Origin: Crambe crambe
Taxonomy: Eukaryota; Porifera; Demospongiae; Poecilosclerida; Crambeidae
Length of the DNA: 64,000 nt
Direction: 5' to 3'
NCBI GenBank assembly: GCA_963924555.1
Contig: OZ004582.1
Coordinates: forward strand, 3,224,001 to 3,288,000
Under the pieces are notes generated by a model. That model did not search any database. It saw nothing but the letters and a program-made list of their open reading frames with translations, and was not told where the DNA came from. Within the stretch, counting starts at the first letter, position 1. Each line of letters begins with the position of its first letter. Below, one piece after another: positions 42,990 to 53,870 of this stretch. Both the position numbers and the translations under genes were made by a program.

Positions 42990-43849
42990 CAAAGCACGTT
43001 TTGCACATAACCATTTTCTCAATTATTAAATGACAATCTTGGATTGTTCTTTCTTCGATCCGAAGCAATAAACAAGGCTGTGAAGTAGCTCAGATGGCTC
43101 AGATTCTAATAAATATGAAACTACTTGTTGCAATTTCAGCCTAAAAGCTGATTCATTTTGTTGAAGAAGAAGCACTTAATTGGTTATATATTTCACTTCG
43201 GATATCGATGTTGTGTGGTTTCAAAACAATGTGATTTAACATGTTTAGATAATGCTTTTTGCCAAGCTCTGTCGACATGCCATGCACACAGTAACTTTTG
43301 TGTACCATCAACTCCAAACACTGTCCCCCAGGCATTGAAATATTGATCTGCGTCATCTGACATGAAATATCTTGGATTGATAGAGCCGATTCTTTTTTTA
43401 ATGGAAGATAGAAATGAAGAATCACTTGGGTAATATATATGTTCGTCCCCATGAATGGCATCCATGCAAATTACATTATTTCCATGTTCTATTAACAAAT
43501 CTCGCTGAAATTCTGTCTGAATTCCAAGCAGGAAATCACCATTTTTTAACTTCCCCATGGGACAACCATGTTCTGGAGTTCTTGAACCCCAGCACACACA
43601 CTTGAAGGAGGTTTGTCACTGGAAGTTGTACATGCATTACAGATACAATAAAGGTGTCCTTCAATAATGCATCTGGTTTAAATCGACACCCAGTTGCACA
43701 TACTTGTGCTTGTAGTTTGGATTTGCCGGTTGACTATCGTAACTATGATGACTTTCATCATGAATTTCAGTGCATATTGGACAAGAACAATGAAGTTTAT
43801 GTGTGGGGGGTGTATTCACTATAACTGACTCATTTTTTCTGTTATTCAA
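42990..43849 (-). pseudogene. Second MULE transposase, internally deleted
   Basis: The leader KLHCSCPICTEIHDESHHSY (43849-43661) is followed by FLLGIQTEFQRDLLIEHGNN, then VICMDAIHGD, the first catalytic Asp. After a deletion come PRYFMSDDADQYFNAWGTVF, the second Asp, and KLLCAWHVDRAWQKAL. A frame change leads to AFRLKLQQVVSYLLESEP near 43100. It differs from the MULE at 8.2-10.0 kb. The part between the two Asp blocks is missing. Confidence 0.72.
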
Positions 43850-43879
43850 TCACAATTAGCAGTAGCTAAACTAGCTACT

Positions 43880-45060
43880 GGTATATATATTTTTCAGAAA
43901 CTGTACTACTTGCTCATACAGATCAATGGCGTAGTCATTTGATGGAGTTAAGGGATCTACAGATTGTTGTAGCAATGTGAAATTAGCACTACTGAGCTCG
44001 TATGCAATTTCTGGCACAGATAAGTGTTTTCAATTTCTGGTACTGGTCCATCATCATCAATGCCATAACTTTCATCAACATTTCCAAAGAAATCTAATGC
44101 AGTAAGCCCAGAGTGTCAAGTATAAGCATTCCAGCACTGAAAAGCATGTAAGGTGACTTGTGTGGGTGGTGATTCCAACCTACTGAGGGTTTTATTAATG
44201 TGAGGAATATAGATGTAATGGAGAGCAAATAAGCAGGTCATTTTGTTCCATAAAATAGAAAAGCTTATAAAAGAGACTGGTCACTGATTTGTGCATATCT
44301 TTCCATAGTCTTTCAATCCGTTGGTTATGAATGGACGATCCAACAATCATACTGTTGCGATCAGCTCCCCTGTTTTGAAGCACACTTTAGATACACTGTA
44401 AGCCTGCTGTATCCATCTATACCAAACCCAACAGTCATTGATTTGGATAATCTTGCTGAAATTGTTTTACCTGGAGATCGTTGTCGGTTATCTCTCATCT
44501 CCTGAAATAATAATAATTGACATGAACTATCAGCTATTAGGCTACTGTTCTCCAGAATCTCTCTTGTGATGCACTCAATGTACAGACACACTTAACATGC
44601 ATGCACACACAGACACATAACATGCGCACGCACTCAACATGCACACACAGATACACTCAACATCCACACACAGACTGGCACAGATTCTATGCACAGACAA
44701 ACTTGTCACAGAAAGTATACACAGTGCAATACAATAGGGGTCATATTCTAAGGTACTGTACCTATATAAAGTCATCATAGAAATACCCAGAAGTGTAGCG
44801 ATTTCTGTTCAGGTGAAAGAGAGTGAAAGAAGATATTTAATTTGCTCTTTGCTAATATCAAATTTTGGCCGGCCACATCTTCCACTATGCACCACAGACA
44901 CTTGAAATGCATGCTCTGCAGAGGTGCAGTCCAAAACATTTCTATTTTCCTTCCATTCAGTCAGCACAGATCTCAGACTTGAAATGAGGCTATCCAAATA
45001 AGCTTTGTAATCGGACAACGCAGAGATGTGGCCCTTAATTGTATTTTTTATTGCAACCAC
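43880..45060 (-). pseudogene. Integrase-core DDE element with N-terminal HTH
   Basis: From the right: CGRPKFDISKEQIKYLLSL, then TEIATLLGISMMTLYR, a helix-turn-helix broken by an in-frame TGA at 44809-44811 (Trp to stop plausible). A minisatellite follows, then NRQRSPGKT, MTVGFGIDGYSRLTVYLKC, a deletion, SMIVGSSIHNQRIERLWKDM, and a C-terminus with HSGLTALDFFGNVDESYGID. The D (GIDGYSR) and E (QRIERLW) of an RNase H-like integrase core are present. The middle Asp block is absent. I recall this family as uncharacterised integrase-core proteins common in fish and invertebrates. Confidence 0.68.
44580..44700. repeat. ACACAG-rich minisatellite
   Basis: Five or so degenerate units of about 22 bp built from CAACATGCACACACAGACAC. 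It lies between the HTH and core of the integrase-like element, probably in a former intron. Confidence 0.8.
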
Positions 45061-45479
45061 TGATTGAATAGAAACGTTCTATGGTCATGTCAGTGAAATT
45101 AGAGTTTGCTATACCACAACTAGAGGTAATTATAACGTGACGTTCTGCTTATACCGTGACGTTGAGTTTTGTTATTGATGGCGTGCCATATAGCAGCGTG
45201 TGTGATGAGCAATCCCTTGAGCTTCTGTGACACACTTGACAGCTTCCTATCGAGTTGGGAATGTCGATCGCTCATCATCATCGACAGTGCAAGATCTCAA
45301 AAACTTAGGTTTGACCTTTTTGTCATCATGAATTTGTACTAGTTGACCTTGCATGCAGCAGTAAAAACAACAGCATGTCCTTCAAAGTATCATGTTGGTC
45401 TAGATTATGCACTGTCAAGCAAAACATAGACGTCCAATCCCGCCCCATTAAATTAGGCCCAGCCCGTTCACAACCAGCC
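45061..45479. other. Spacer, no gene seen
   Basis: Two CGTGACGTT words (near 45135 and 45158) are the only repeat-like feature. No protein similarity on either strand. Confidence 0.5.
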
Positions 45480-46125
45480 CGTCCACAACGTGCACTTGCG
45501 GGTGGTATGATACCTTACATCAACCTTGGCTGATCCCAAGATGGTGACCTCTTTTCCAGTGTAGGTTTTTATCTTCACCTCGGACTTCTCGAGGACAGGG
45601 ATATGAGGTTACCACAACCTATGCACGCCCCTGGATTGAGTGTACTGCTGTCGGTAGGCTTAGTCTGGACCGAGTTGACCTGTACGGCTGCCTCCAAGCC
45701 ACGACATTTTGGTCAAAGGTTGAGGTCTTGGACTTGGAGGAGCAGACATGCATTGGTACAAAAGTTACATGTTTTTGCGAGTTCACGGAAAGATATGAGG
45801 AAGTCATCGAAAGATTCACCAAACTGTTGTTTTCTCCGTCTGAGATTTCATCTTTCTACAGTTTCATTGATGCGTCCTTCAACGTGTTGCTTCAAGGCTG
45901 CTATAATTAGTGCTTGGTCTTGCTTCTGGGCATCAGTTCTTCACTGAGGCCAGAGAGGGATTGATAGGCTAGCCCTGTATCCAAGTCAAGTTTGGGGAGG
46001 TTGCCGGTTCTGAATGTGTAGGGCATAGTTTTATCTCTGGTCTGTGGGGTTTGAGTGAAGGTGGCAACAGTTCGACTGAGAGTTTATGTTCGCAGCGCCA
46101 TGTAGGATAATACTTTCAAGGAACG
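45480..46125 (-). pseudogene. Gypsy gag-protease scraps, copy 1
   Basis: The minus strand reads LDLDTGLAYQSLSGLSEEL, then in mixed frames ALKQHVEGRINETVER and FGESFDDFLISFRELAKTC, a gag block. Next come VAWRQPYRS and KSEVKIKTYTGKEVTILGSA, the region after the protease active site. Large parts are missing. It is joined directly to the next copy, so one probably inserted into the other. Confidence 0.55.
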
Positions 46126-47065
46126 ATATGATCACACAAAGCAAAGTAAAATGATACATAGTCCTTTTGGTAATTACAGAGACTTCAGCTCCTGTGTCTA
46201 TCTTAAAGTTAACCCCTTGGCCATTCACTTTTATTATGACTCTCCACGAATTGCTATTCCCTTCTGGTTCATCGACCACATCAAGGTAAGCTGTGTCATA
46301 GTACTTCGATTCTGGTACATCGTCTTGAGGTTCTTGAGGTGTTGTAACATCGTGAACTGCCTTCTTTGAAAAGCATTGAGAACGTTACAAGAATGGCATA
46401 CAACATCCTTTGCAGGGCACTGTTGTTTGGGATGAGGCCCTTTACCACACCTTGAACATTTATTCGATTTAAAATTGAAATTGACCTTTTTCTAGATAGT
46501 GACTGCTTTACATTGACCTTTGGCTTGTACCTGACAGCATCCACGGGTAACTTTGGCTTAAATCCCGCTTTCATCAGTTATTGCTGTTCTTGTACTGCCT
46601 CACGTTGCCTCACCATCTAAGGTGAGAGTCACATCCAATTGTAGCCTCTGCGAGAGCCCTGTGTCTCTGATGCTGACTACGATACGGTCCCTGATCATCT
46701 CCTCTTTCATTTCGCCGTAGGCACAATTCTCGGCTAGCTGATAGAGATTAGTGATAAACTGTTCGACTGACTCGTCGTTGTTTGGGCTCCGTCAGTTGAA
46801 ACGGGCACGCTCAAAAATAACGTTCTTTCTCACTTGGAAGAAAGCATCGAACTTTGCTACGACCCGGTCATAGATTTGTGGACGTTAGAATGTCGTCTGC
46901 TTCTTCTCCCATAGTGTATAGAAGGGTGCTGACCTGCCTCTCCTGTTCTTCAGAGGACAGACCAGATGCTGAGCGAAACTGCTCGAATCTCCTCTTCCAC
47001 TTAGGCCATTCATCTGGATGGCGGAAGGAAAACGGTGCCGGGGTTTGTAGTCTTACACAAGCCAT
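46126..47065 (-). pseudogene. Gypsy gag-protease, copy 2
   Basis: Starts at 47065 with LQTPAPFSFRHPDEWPKWKR, then FEQFRSASGLSSEEQERQVS and LLYTMGEEADDILTSTNL. In shifting frames it continues FDAFFQVRKNVIFERARFN, EQFITNLYQLAENCAYGEMK, EEMIRDRIVV, a Cys box with CPAKDVVCHSC, and VNFKIDTGAEVSVITK, the protease active site. It breaks off at about 46150, where copy 1 begins. At least four frame changes occur. Confidence 0.78.
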
Positions 47066-47090
47066 TCTCGTTGAGACACTTCTGACACCA

Positions 47091-47285
47091 TGTAGTAAAA
47101 GCTCTTATTCAATAAGACTGGATTGACCTACAAGTGGGGTGACTCAAAAGGTGACATGTAAAAAACACGTTGTGACGTCTACAATATTCTACTGAGCATG
47201 CACACAAAAGATAACCAATAAATATAATAAAAATACAAGTCAACTTATTCCACAATATCTAATGATAATTAATAATGTCTTTACA
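47091..47285 (-). repeat. Candidate 5' LTR of gypsy copy 2
   Basis: On the minus strand it begins TGTAAAGAC and ends TTTTACTACA. A primer-binding-like TGGTGTCAGAAGTG follows at once, then the gag start codon about 25 bp later. No second LTR was found in the window. Confidence 0.55.
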
Positions 47286-47287
47286 GT

Positions 47288-47575
47288 ACTATCACCCTAA
47301 TTAGAGCAGTCTGGTCCACACAATAGAGCCCGGTCCTTTTCTATCTGAGTCAATTCCATCACAGGATGTCAACTCTAATTACATGCAGTACAGATATTCT
47401 CAAGTTTGGTCTCTCTAATTAGAGCAGTCTGGTGCCCACAATAGAGCCGGGTCCTTCTGTTTTTGATCCAGTCCTCTGTAGTTCTAATTTGATTCTGTCA
47501 CAGGGTGTCACATGCGATACAGAGAGTGCTTCAGTGCTTCTAATGATCTCCTTAATTAGAGCAGTGATTCAAGAT
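47288..47575. repeat. ~125-bp tandem repeat, 2.3 copies
   Basis: CTAATTAGAGCAGTCTGGT...CACAATAGAGC recurs at 47290 and 47413 and, truncated, at 47553. A TCTAATT...CACAGG-GTGTCA segment is shared between the first two units. Confidence 0.8.
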
Positions 47576-47849
47576 TTTGCGAGATCCACACTTTGGACCC
47601 AGCCTTTTGTCCTTCCTAGAGAGGATGTATTCTTTTGGAGGTTATTTTGTATAGAGTGTAGGTACTCCTTCCCTCTAGAGAAGGAAAGGCTTTGTGTCCT
47701 AACTTCCATTCCAAGTTGTTCAATCGATTCTTCACACTGGACCATTCGATGAAAGTCTAGTCCTCTCAATTCTTCGATGTCAATTGGACGGAATCGGCTT
47801 CTACAGCATTGCTCTGCAGTCTTGGCAAGATGAAGCCTAGGCTGGACAT

Positions 47850-48460
47850 TCCAGGACTCTCAAAAGATGTCCCGTATAGACCAGATATTATATTCCATGT
47901 CCCAAGCGTCCAGCTATGCACAGAAATCCCATACCCAATCCCAGGGCTGTCTAGGGATGGTGGACCTCTATACCACTATGTGTCCCAAGATACCCAGGAC
48001 AACCCAGGACTGTCCAGGGATGTCCCACATAGTGGATCTATACCACCATGTGACCAGGACATCCAGGGATCGCAAAATAGTGTCCTAGGACTCTCCAGGG
48101 TAGTGGACCCAAGTGTCCTAAGATACCCAGGACATCCCAGGACAGTCCAGGGATGTGGACCTCTATACCGGTCCCATGTCCAAGTGTCCTAAGATACCCA
48201 GGACATCCCAGGACAGTCCAGGGATGTGGACCTCTATACCAGTCCCATGTCCAAGTGTCCTAAGATACCCAGGACATCCCAGGACAGTCCAGGGATGTCC
48301 CACATAGTGGACATCTACACTAGTCCCATGTCCAAGTGTCCTAAGATACCCAGGACTGTCCAGGGATGTCCCACATAGTCGACCTCTACACTAGTCCCAT
48401 GTCCCAAGTCTCCTAAGATACCCAAGACTGTCCAGGGATGTTCCACATACGTAGTACCAA
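47850..48460. repeat. ~72-bp minisatellite, about eight units
   Basis: Unit landmarks: AAGTGTCCTAAGATACCCAG, GACATCCCAGGACAGTCCAG and GACCTCTATACCGGTCCCAT. Units starting at 48109, 48181, 48253, 48334 and 48407 are the cleanest; those to the left are more degenerate. Frames through it are repeat artefacts. Confidence 0.9.
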
Positions 48461-48499
48461 GTGTTTTATACGGATGTTGCACATGATAGTCAACATCAC

Positions 48500-51186
48500 A
48501 AGACTCTCCGGGGGTGAACCTATACAGAAAGGAAACATTGAATGCTGGACATTTTCAGGCAATAATAGTATTTGTGATGAGCACTTTTGAGGTGTCCTCC
48601 ATTTGGGAGGTGTCTTCTGAGGAGACTTTCTGGGTGACTTAGTTTGTGGCATGCCTTCCTCCATTTCGTGGAGCAATGATCGCTTAGCTCCACTTCTGCT
48701 AAAACAAACAGTAAATACAGAATCACATGGTTGCTTACATAAACCACTAGGCATTTTTATATTCTGAGGACAGTTGCTATGCTAACGTACGGTCGTATCT
48801 CTTTCTGCTTTAAAACTCTTGCATACTCCTGCAGAGAAATGTTATATTTAGCTAATTTTTTGGCCAATTCAATATTTTCTTCCTTATTTGAAGGAATTGA
48901 AGCTTTCTCAAACTCATAGTGCTATATATGAAGGGGAGAGAGAGAGGGTATCTTTGATCATAATAGTAGACTTACTATTCCAGTGCCCCTTGCTCCACGT
49001 AACTCTACCACCTTTCCCAATCCTTCTGCCTCAAGTCTATAAAAAGATTCTTTGTTGCCCCACTTTCTAAATTTCTTCATCGCAAGTAAGGGTGTTAGGT
49101 ATAGGGTTTTTCCTGGAAGCAACAGGCAAAATTTAGCTGTACTTTCTTCAGATGCAGCTTCATCTCTAATCAATACACATAAGTAGATAGAGTGTAAGCC
49201 CTGCATCATTAGAATTGCTATGTAAACTTATTATAATACCTGAAGTTGACTTTAGTGTTATAGAACAGGACCTTAAGGGTGTAGGAAACATTTTAGTTTC
49301 CTTCTCTGCATGCTGTAAAATGGCAGTAATTAATTTTGATCATTACCTGCAACTTTCACAAAATTCACTGCAGCTTTAATAGCTTCATCTGAAACCATGT
49401 CAGATAATGATTCTTCGGAGTCAATATTGAAGAGCAGATGGAAAACGGTTGCAACTCTAAGTACCTGACCACGACTTTTGCTCAACATTCCTACACCAGA
49501 AAAAACAGGATGAATCTATTGTCCATGCTGATAAAATAATAATTACCTGGAATCAATTCATCCATTCCTGCTAATGACTGTAAAAGTTCCTGGACCTCAT
49601 CATAATAATTTTTAAATATAGTAGAGTCTAGTGAAATGGTGAACACTCTGGAAAACAACCACTTTACGTGGTCTTTTCCACTGCCTTGCTAGAAGAGTAG
49701 CTGGAAAGTAAAGAAATTATAACCACAAGGTGGGCCTTATGCCACCCACTAGTCTCGCGTGGCCAGACCCTTTACCAACTGCAGCACGGATGTATTACAT
49801 CATCCGCACGCAGAAGGAAGGGTCTGGTGTCAGCGTGTACTGGCTTTCGTTGCATTCCCCAGGAATGTGAACTTCAATACTTTGTGTGTATTGCTTATGG
49901 GAGTGTGGTTTTTTTTATCTCATTAATAATATTCACGCGCACGATAACCGTAGACACATGGGCAATTCCATGGCTGGACTACAATGCCTGGTTCCACTTG
50001 TGCTGACTGAACGCCAGTGCACTCTGCAAATTGTTGGTCAGCGTTTGCAGGCAAACGTATCCAGTGTGCCACTTCAGGAAACCTGGAGATCAGAGCAGTA
50101 AGGCATTCCAGTGCACTTGACATGCCAGGACTTGACAAGGGTCTCCTTCTCTTCTTCTCATTGGCACTGGCCACAGACTTTCCACAGCAAAAACAATTTT
50201 CTCATAGCTAAGCAGCCAGATGCAATAATAATAGCGCGCAGTTTACTCTTATGGTTTTGTGGTGTGAACGTGGGTGTAAATTCCATTCCACTGCAACGAG
50301 AGCCAGTACAAGCTGACACCAGACCCTTCCTTCTGCGTGCGGATGATGTAATACATCTGTGCTGCAGTTGGTAAAGGGTCTGGCCACGCGAGACTAGCCA
50401 CCCACCAAGTTGCTACTTTAAAACTTACTTATCTTTTTCATAAAATCCTTATCCACTTCCCCTAGGTTTGAAAACTTCCCAAAAAGAGGGTTTGGAAACA
50501 GCCAGATGAAACGATGTGACAATCCCTTTTCAGCATTAGCTGGCATTTCAATCAATGACCTAGCTACTCCTGGTTGTGTGAACCTTCCCACCGTTAGTTG
50601 GGTAGATTTCATCACAAAATTGGCTTCACCACAGACTACATTATACACAAACAATAATTATGCAGTGATTATCAAACAAACACACTGACTTGTGTCCCTC
50701 CTCCAAGGATGGCCGTTATAGAGCTGGAGGAAGAGAGCCATTTCATGTGAGTCAGATAATCCCCTGCCACAGTACAGGTTAATTTGCGTAAGAAAGGCTG
50801 ACATTTTCATCAACACCCCCATCTTTTCAAATGAAGCATCATCAAAGGTCCATGAAGGATCCCTGTCAGATAACTCATTATGGACCTCATTTCTTGCAAT
50901 ATAGAATAGAGATGCCGAAAAAGGGTGGATTTCCCACTGCCAGTAGGCATAGCTATGGTTAACCATATGAGGACTGGTTCAATCCAATCTGTACTAGGGA
51001 CCTTAACCACGGCTGGTGAAAGAACAGAACTACCAAGAGAACAGCTGTGGGTGGCAGGTTCATTGCTCTCCTAACCTGGACACATCCCTGCATCATGAAG
51101 TAGTAAACAGTATTATTGATGCTGTCTTCCCCTGGGGTTAATTTCGCACCATGCATTATCAGCATAAGTGACAAACCACCCAGCAC
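48500..51186 (-). CDS. DUF3987-like P-loop ATPase gene, multi-exon, interrupted
   Basis: Minus-strand order: AMPTGSGKSTLFRHLYSIL, a Walker A at about 50950-50919. Then DPSWTFDDASFEKMGVLMK, AFLTQINLYCGRGLSDSHEM and ALFLQLYNGHPWRRDT (to 50690), then VGRFTQPGVARSLIEMPANA and EKGLSHRFIWLFPNPLFGKF (50640-50420). A MITE follows (49750-50396). Then come YYDEVQELLQSLAGMDELIP, MLSKSRGQVLRVATVFHLLF (about 49495-49430) and a C-terminal exon with STAKFCLLLPGKTLYL and SFYRLEAEGLGKVVELRGAR. A last exon after TTTTAG near 48703 reads SRSGAKRSLLHEMEEG. These blocks match the DUF3987 family (P-loop, primase/helicase-like, common in bacterial mobile elements). Splice sites are plausible, but some joins are unverified. 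Confidence 0.6.
49750..50396. mobile_element. Mutator-type MITE, 105-bp TIRs, 9-bp target duplication
   Basis: Arms 49750-49854 and 50292-50396 are inverted copies differing at about three sites. They start TAGTCTCGCGTGGCCAGACC. The element is flanked by GCCACCCAC on both sides (49741-49749 and 50397-50405), a perfect 9-bp repeat. Long TIRs with 9-bp duplications are typical of Mutator-like elements. It sits in the DUF3987-like gene. No transposase is encoded. Confidence 0.93.
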
Positions 51187-51781
51187 TAAGTGACTTGCAT
51201 TATCAGCATAAGTGACAAACCACCACCAGCCAGTAGTGATTCTTCCATTAGAGTATGAAAATTATTTATAATATAAGGTATAGACTATATTATATCCAGT
51301 GAGAGAAGGCTACAAAAGTGAAACAGGAATAGGCAAATGATTTATCTATACGCTCAAGAAAGTTCTAATCAGCCCCCCAAAACAATCACTCTTATTGTTT
51401 TATGGCCACCTAATTTGGCAATGGGTCAACCAAGTGGTCAGTCATTAACTCTGCAAAACTATTCCATGCCATAATAATAGCTATACTCCATATCGTTATA
51501 ATTATAAGGCTCATAACCTTGAAAAACTCTCACCTCTTTTATTGAATTTGGAAACAGGGTCCAATCCACAAGTTTGATCTGTAGTCTGCTTGCATGTGCA
51601 CTTCACTGAGCATGTGCAGAACTGATTTACCATGCATGTGGTCTTAGTTTGAATTCAAGATGCTACAAGAAGCTTGCAGTCTTACCTCTGATGTTACAGC
51701 CATACAAAGGCCCCAAGTTATTGGGAGATCGTTATTAAGTTCAGCTTCAAGTCTGCTTCCACAGTACCTTCTTATGAAAAA
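51187..51781. other. Spacer; possible upstream exon
   Basis: A minus-strand stretch near 51620-51535 reads KCTCKQTTDQTCGLDPVSK up to a GTGAGA donor and may be an upstream exon. Two copies of CATTATCAGCATAAGTGACA lie at about 51157 and 51196. Nothing else is recognised. Confidence 0.4.
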
Positions 51782-53230
51782 GTGAAGCTGTTTTGTGAGA
51801 ATGTGGAGTACTTGGAAGATAAAGCATTTGATAGTGATGAAAAACTGAGACAAGAACTTATACAATTTGATGGCTTTGAAGGGCATCCATTAGGAATTGT
51901 CTTGAGATCTTCCAATGAAAGTTGCTTTGAATGTGGAGGAACTTTGCTTGTTCGTAAAGATAGACCTAGTTTCCCAGTCATCTATTCTGAAGACCATGGA
52001 ACAATTAATGGAACACATTTCCGCAAGTATTGCCAAAATACTTCCATAGGCTGCTCATTCACTCAGCACTACGGATTTCACTCAATTGGCAGAGAAGGTG
52101 AAATCATAATTATATGACAAGAACTATTTTGACCTACCATACTTCTTATCAAGTATGACTGCTTTTCAAACAAAGATGCTTCGGAATTTTACAGCTGAAC
52201 TTTTGCTAGGCCAAGTCACCTATCTACAGAAGGCAGATATTTACAACTATATTCATGGGTATGATACTGCAAATAAAGGTGTAAACAAAGTTTGTACTTC
52301 GACTGACCTCAGCACAAGCAGGTGAACATAACAATCATATAGGCTATGCAAATATTCATACTTCTTATTTATAGTGAATCTGGGATGAATAGGCAACAAC
52401 TGGATAGGCGCCGGTTAGAGGAAGCCCATTTGAAATTGTGTGTGCTTGATGTGTTCAATCGGTACCCAGAAGTTTTTCCGAAGTGGTTGTTAAACACAGA
52501 TCTACGCAGCAGTCTTAATGCCATTACTCCCCTCTATTATGAAGCATTCAGTTTGAAGTATGCTGGTAAGTGGGGTGATATAATTATTGGTTGCCTATGG
52601 ACACTGTAGCTATAATAGATATGAAGATTGATTGGTAACTGTATATTCAGTTTCATTAATGCACTAGGGCTTTTAGATTGCTTCTAGATTAAAGGGATTT
52701 TATCTGCTCCTCCCCCATGCCTATTGTTTAAAAATTATGCATTGTTAGCACAAGGTGTTTACTCACACAATGTATGCTAAAGCACACAGATGTGATTAAG
52801 AATACTCTTGTTATTGATGGTAACATGAAGAACAGGAGAGATGTGTGTGCTGCTACTGAGGCTGGATGCATAGAGTACGAGGGCCTACCTGGAGTAATCG
52901 TAACTGGCTGTCAGCAGACACCTGGCTATCAGTCAAGATATTGCTACAGTCATGCTCCTAGGATAAGCAAAACAAATCAAGCCCATTATGACATGCAGAG
53001 AACTGACTAAACGACAGCAGTGAACAAAAACAACAGAGATTGCAGTGTACATGAACTAGTGATCGTTTGAAGTGCCAAAGAGAGAGCCATGGTGAAGAAG
53101 AATTTCAGAACTAAGACTTTGAGGCTTCCAAACAATGAGAGAGTCCAGTACACATACTTCAATCAAGCTATGCGTGAGAATAACCATTCAAAACGGCAGT
53201 TGGTGTTGAACAGCAAGAATGCTAGCTGAC
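51782..53230 (+). pseudogene. Cysteine-cluster protein resembling KDZ-associated CxC5/CxC6
   Basis: Exon 51782-52117 reads NESCFECGGTLLVRKDRPSF, VIYSEDHGTINGTHFRKYC and GCSFTQHYGFHS. In other frames NYFDLPYFLSS, TAELLLGQVTYLQKADIYNY and NRQQLDRRRLEEAHLKLCVL follow. The segment 52774-53010 has NTLVIDGNMKNRRDVCAATE, GLPGVIVTGCQQTPGYQSRY and a YSHAP end. The paired Cys clusters and the DGNMKN...C...GC..TP...YC..H pattern resemble clusters that accompany KDZ transposases. The pieces look like exons separated by short introns and frame damage. It is 47 kb from the KDZ-like gene, so any functional link is inference. Confidence 0.55.
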
Positions 53231-53870
53231 TAATCAGTTATTACAGTATTAATGTCTGTACGTGGATATTGACTTGATCCTATAGTCTGGAGGGAGGTCC
53301 CGCGATTGTAGGGGGAGGGGGCCCTCGGCATATTCCCCGATTAACACTAATTAACTTGTGAGCTTGCTATAGCTAGATGTTTTGTACTATTAAACACCAA
53401 TTACCAGTAATTGACATTAGTTAGCAACCTGCCAAGGGCCCCCTTAATTAATTACCCATCCAGAGAGGAACTTGTTCCTCTTCTTCCTTCCTTATGTTAA
53501 GATGCTTGATGACTGATTACATAATATTCATTATGAGCGAGCTATAGACATTGACAGTCGTGCTAATTGTTCTCGGGGTATCCTGATGTAGAAGGTACAG
53601 CTGGCTAATTGAAGAAGACGAGAAAGCGAAATTCATATAACCACGAACAGGAAGTTTTCACGGTTATCAGATCTAGTTCAGACGGAAGCAGGTTCATTCC
53701 ACTACCTAGTTTCACAGGAAAGGTACACTGTCCATTTTTTCTCTCTGAATAAATGAGCATTGAATATAGCATAAATTCTAACAACAGTTCAACAAAATTT
53801 GAATTATAACAATACATGTAGCTAGATAATATGAGTATACAAATAAGATCACAGAGTTATCCTGGAGAAG
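53231..53870. other. Spacer with imperfect hairpin
   Basis: GGGGGCCCTCGGCA near 53318 and TGCCAAGGGCCCCC near 53430 are near-complements, with loosely complementary AATTAA-rich flanks. No gene was seen. Confidence 0.45.

Noticed and set aside
44575-44778. Cys-rich minus-strand frame
   Set aside because: The cysteines come from translation of an ACACAG-type minisatellite; only its first residues belong to the integrase-like gene.
47809-48192. 127-codon plus-strand frame
   Set aside because: It consists of translated minisatellite units.
47850-48460. Regular repeats that might suggest a CRISPR array
   Set aside because: The whole unit repeats without unique spacers, so it is a minisatellite; the genome is also eukaryotic.
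53318-53443. Hairpin around GGGGGCCC as a MITE
   Set aside because: Only the first 14 bases pair well and no target duplication is visible.
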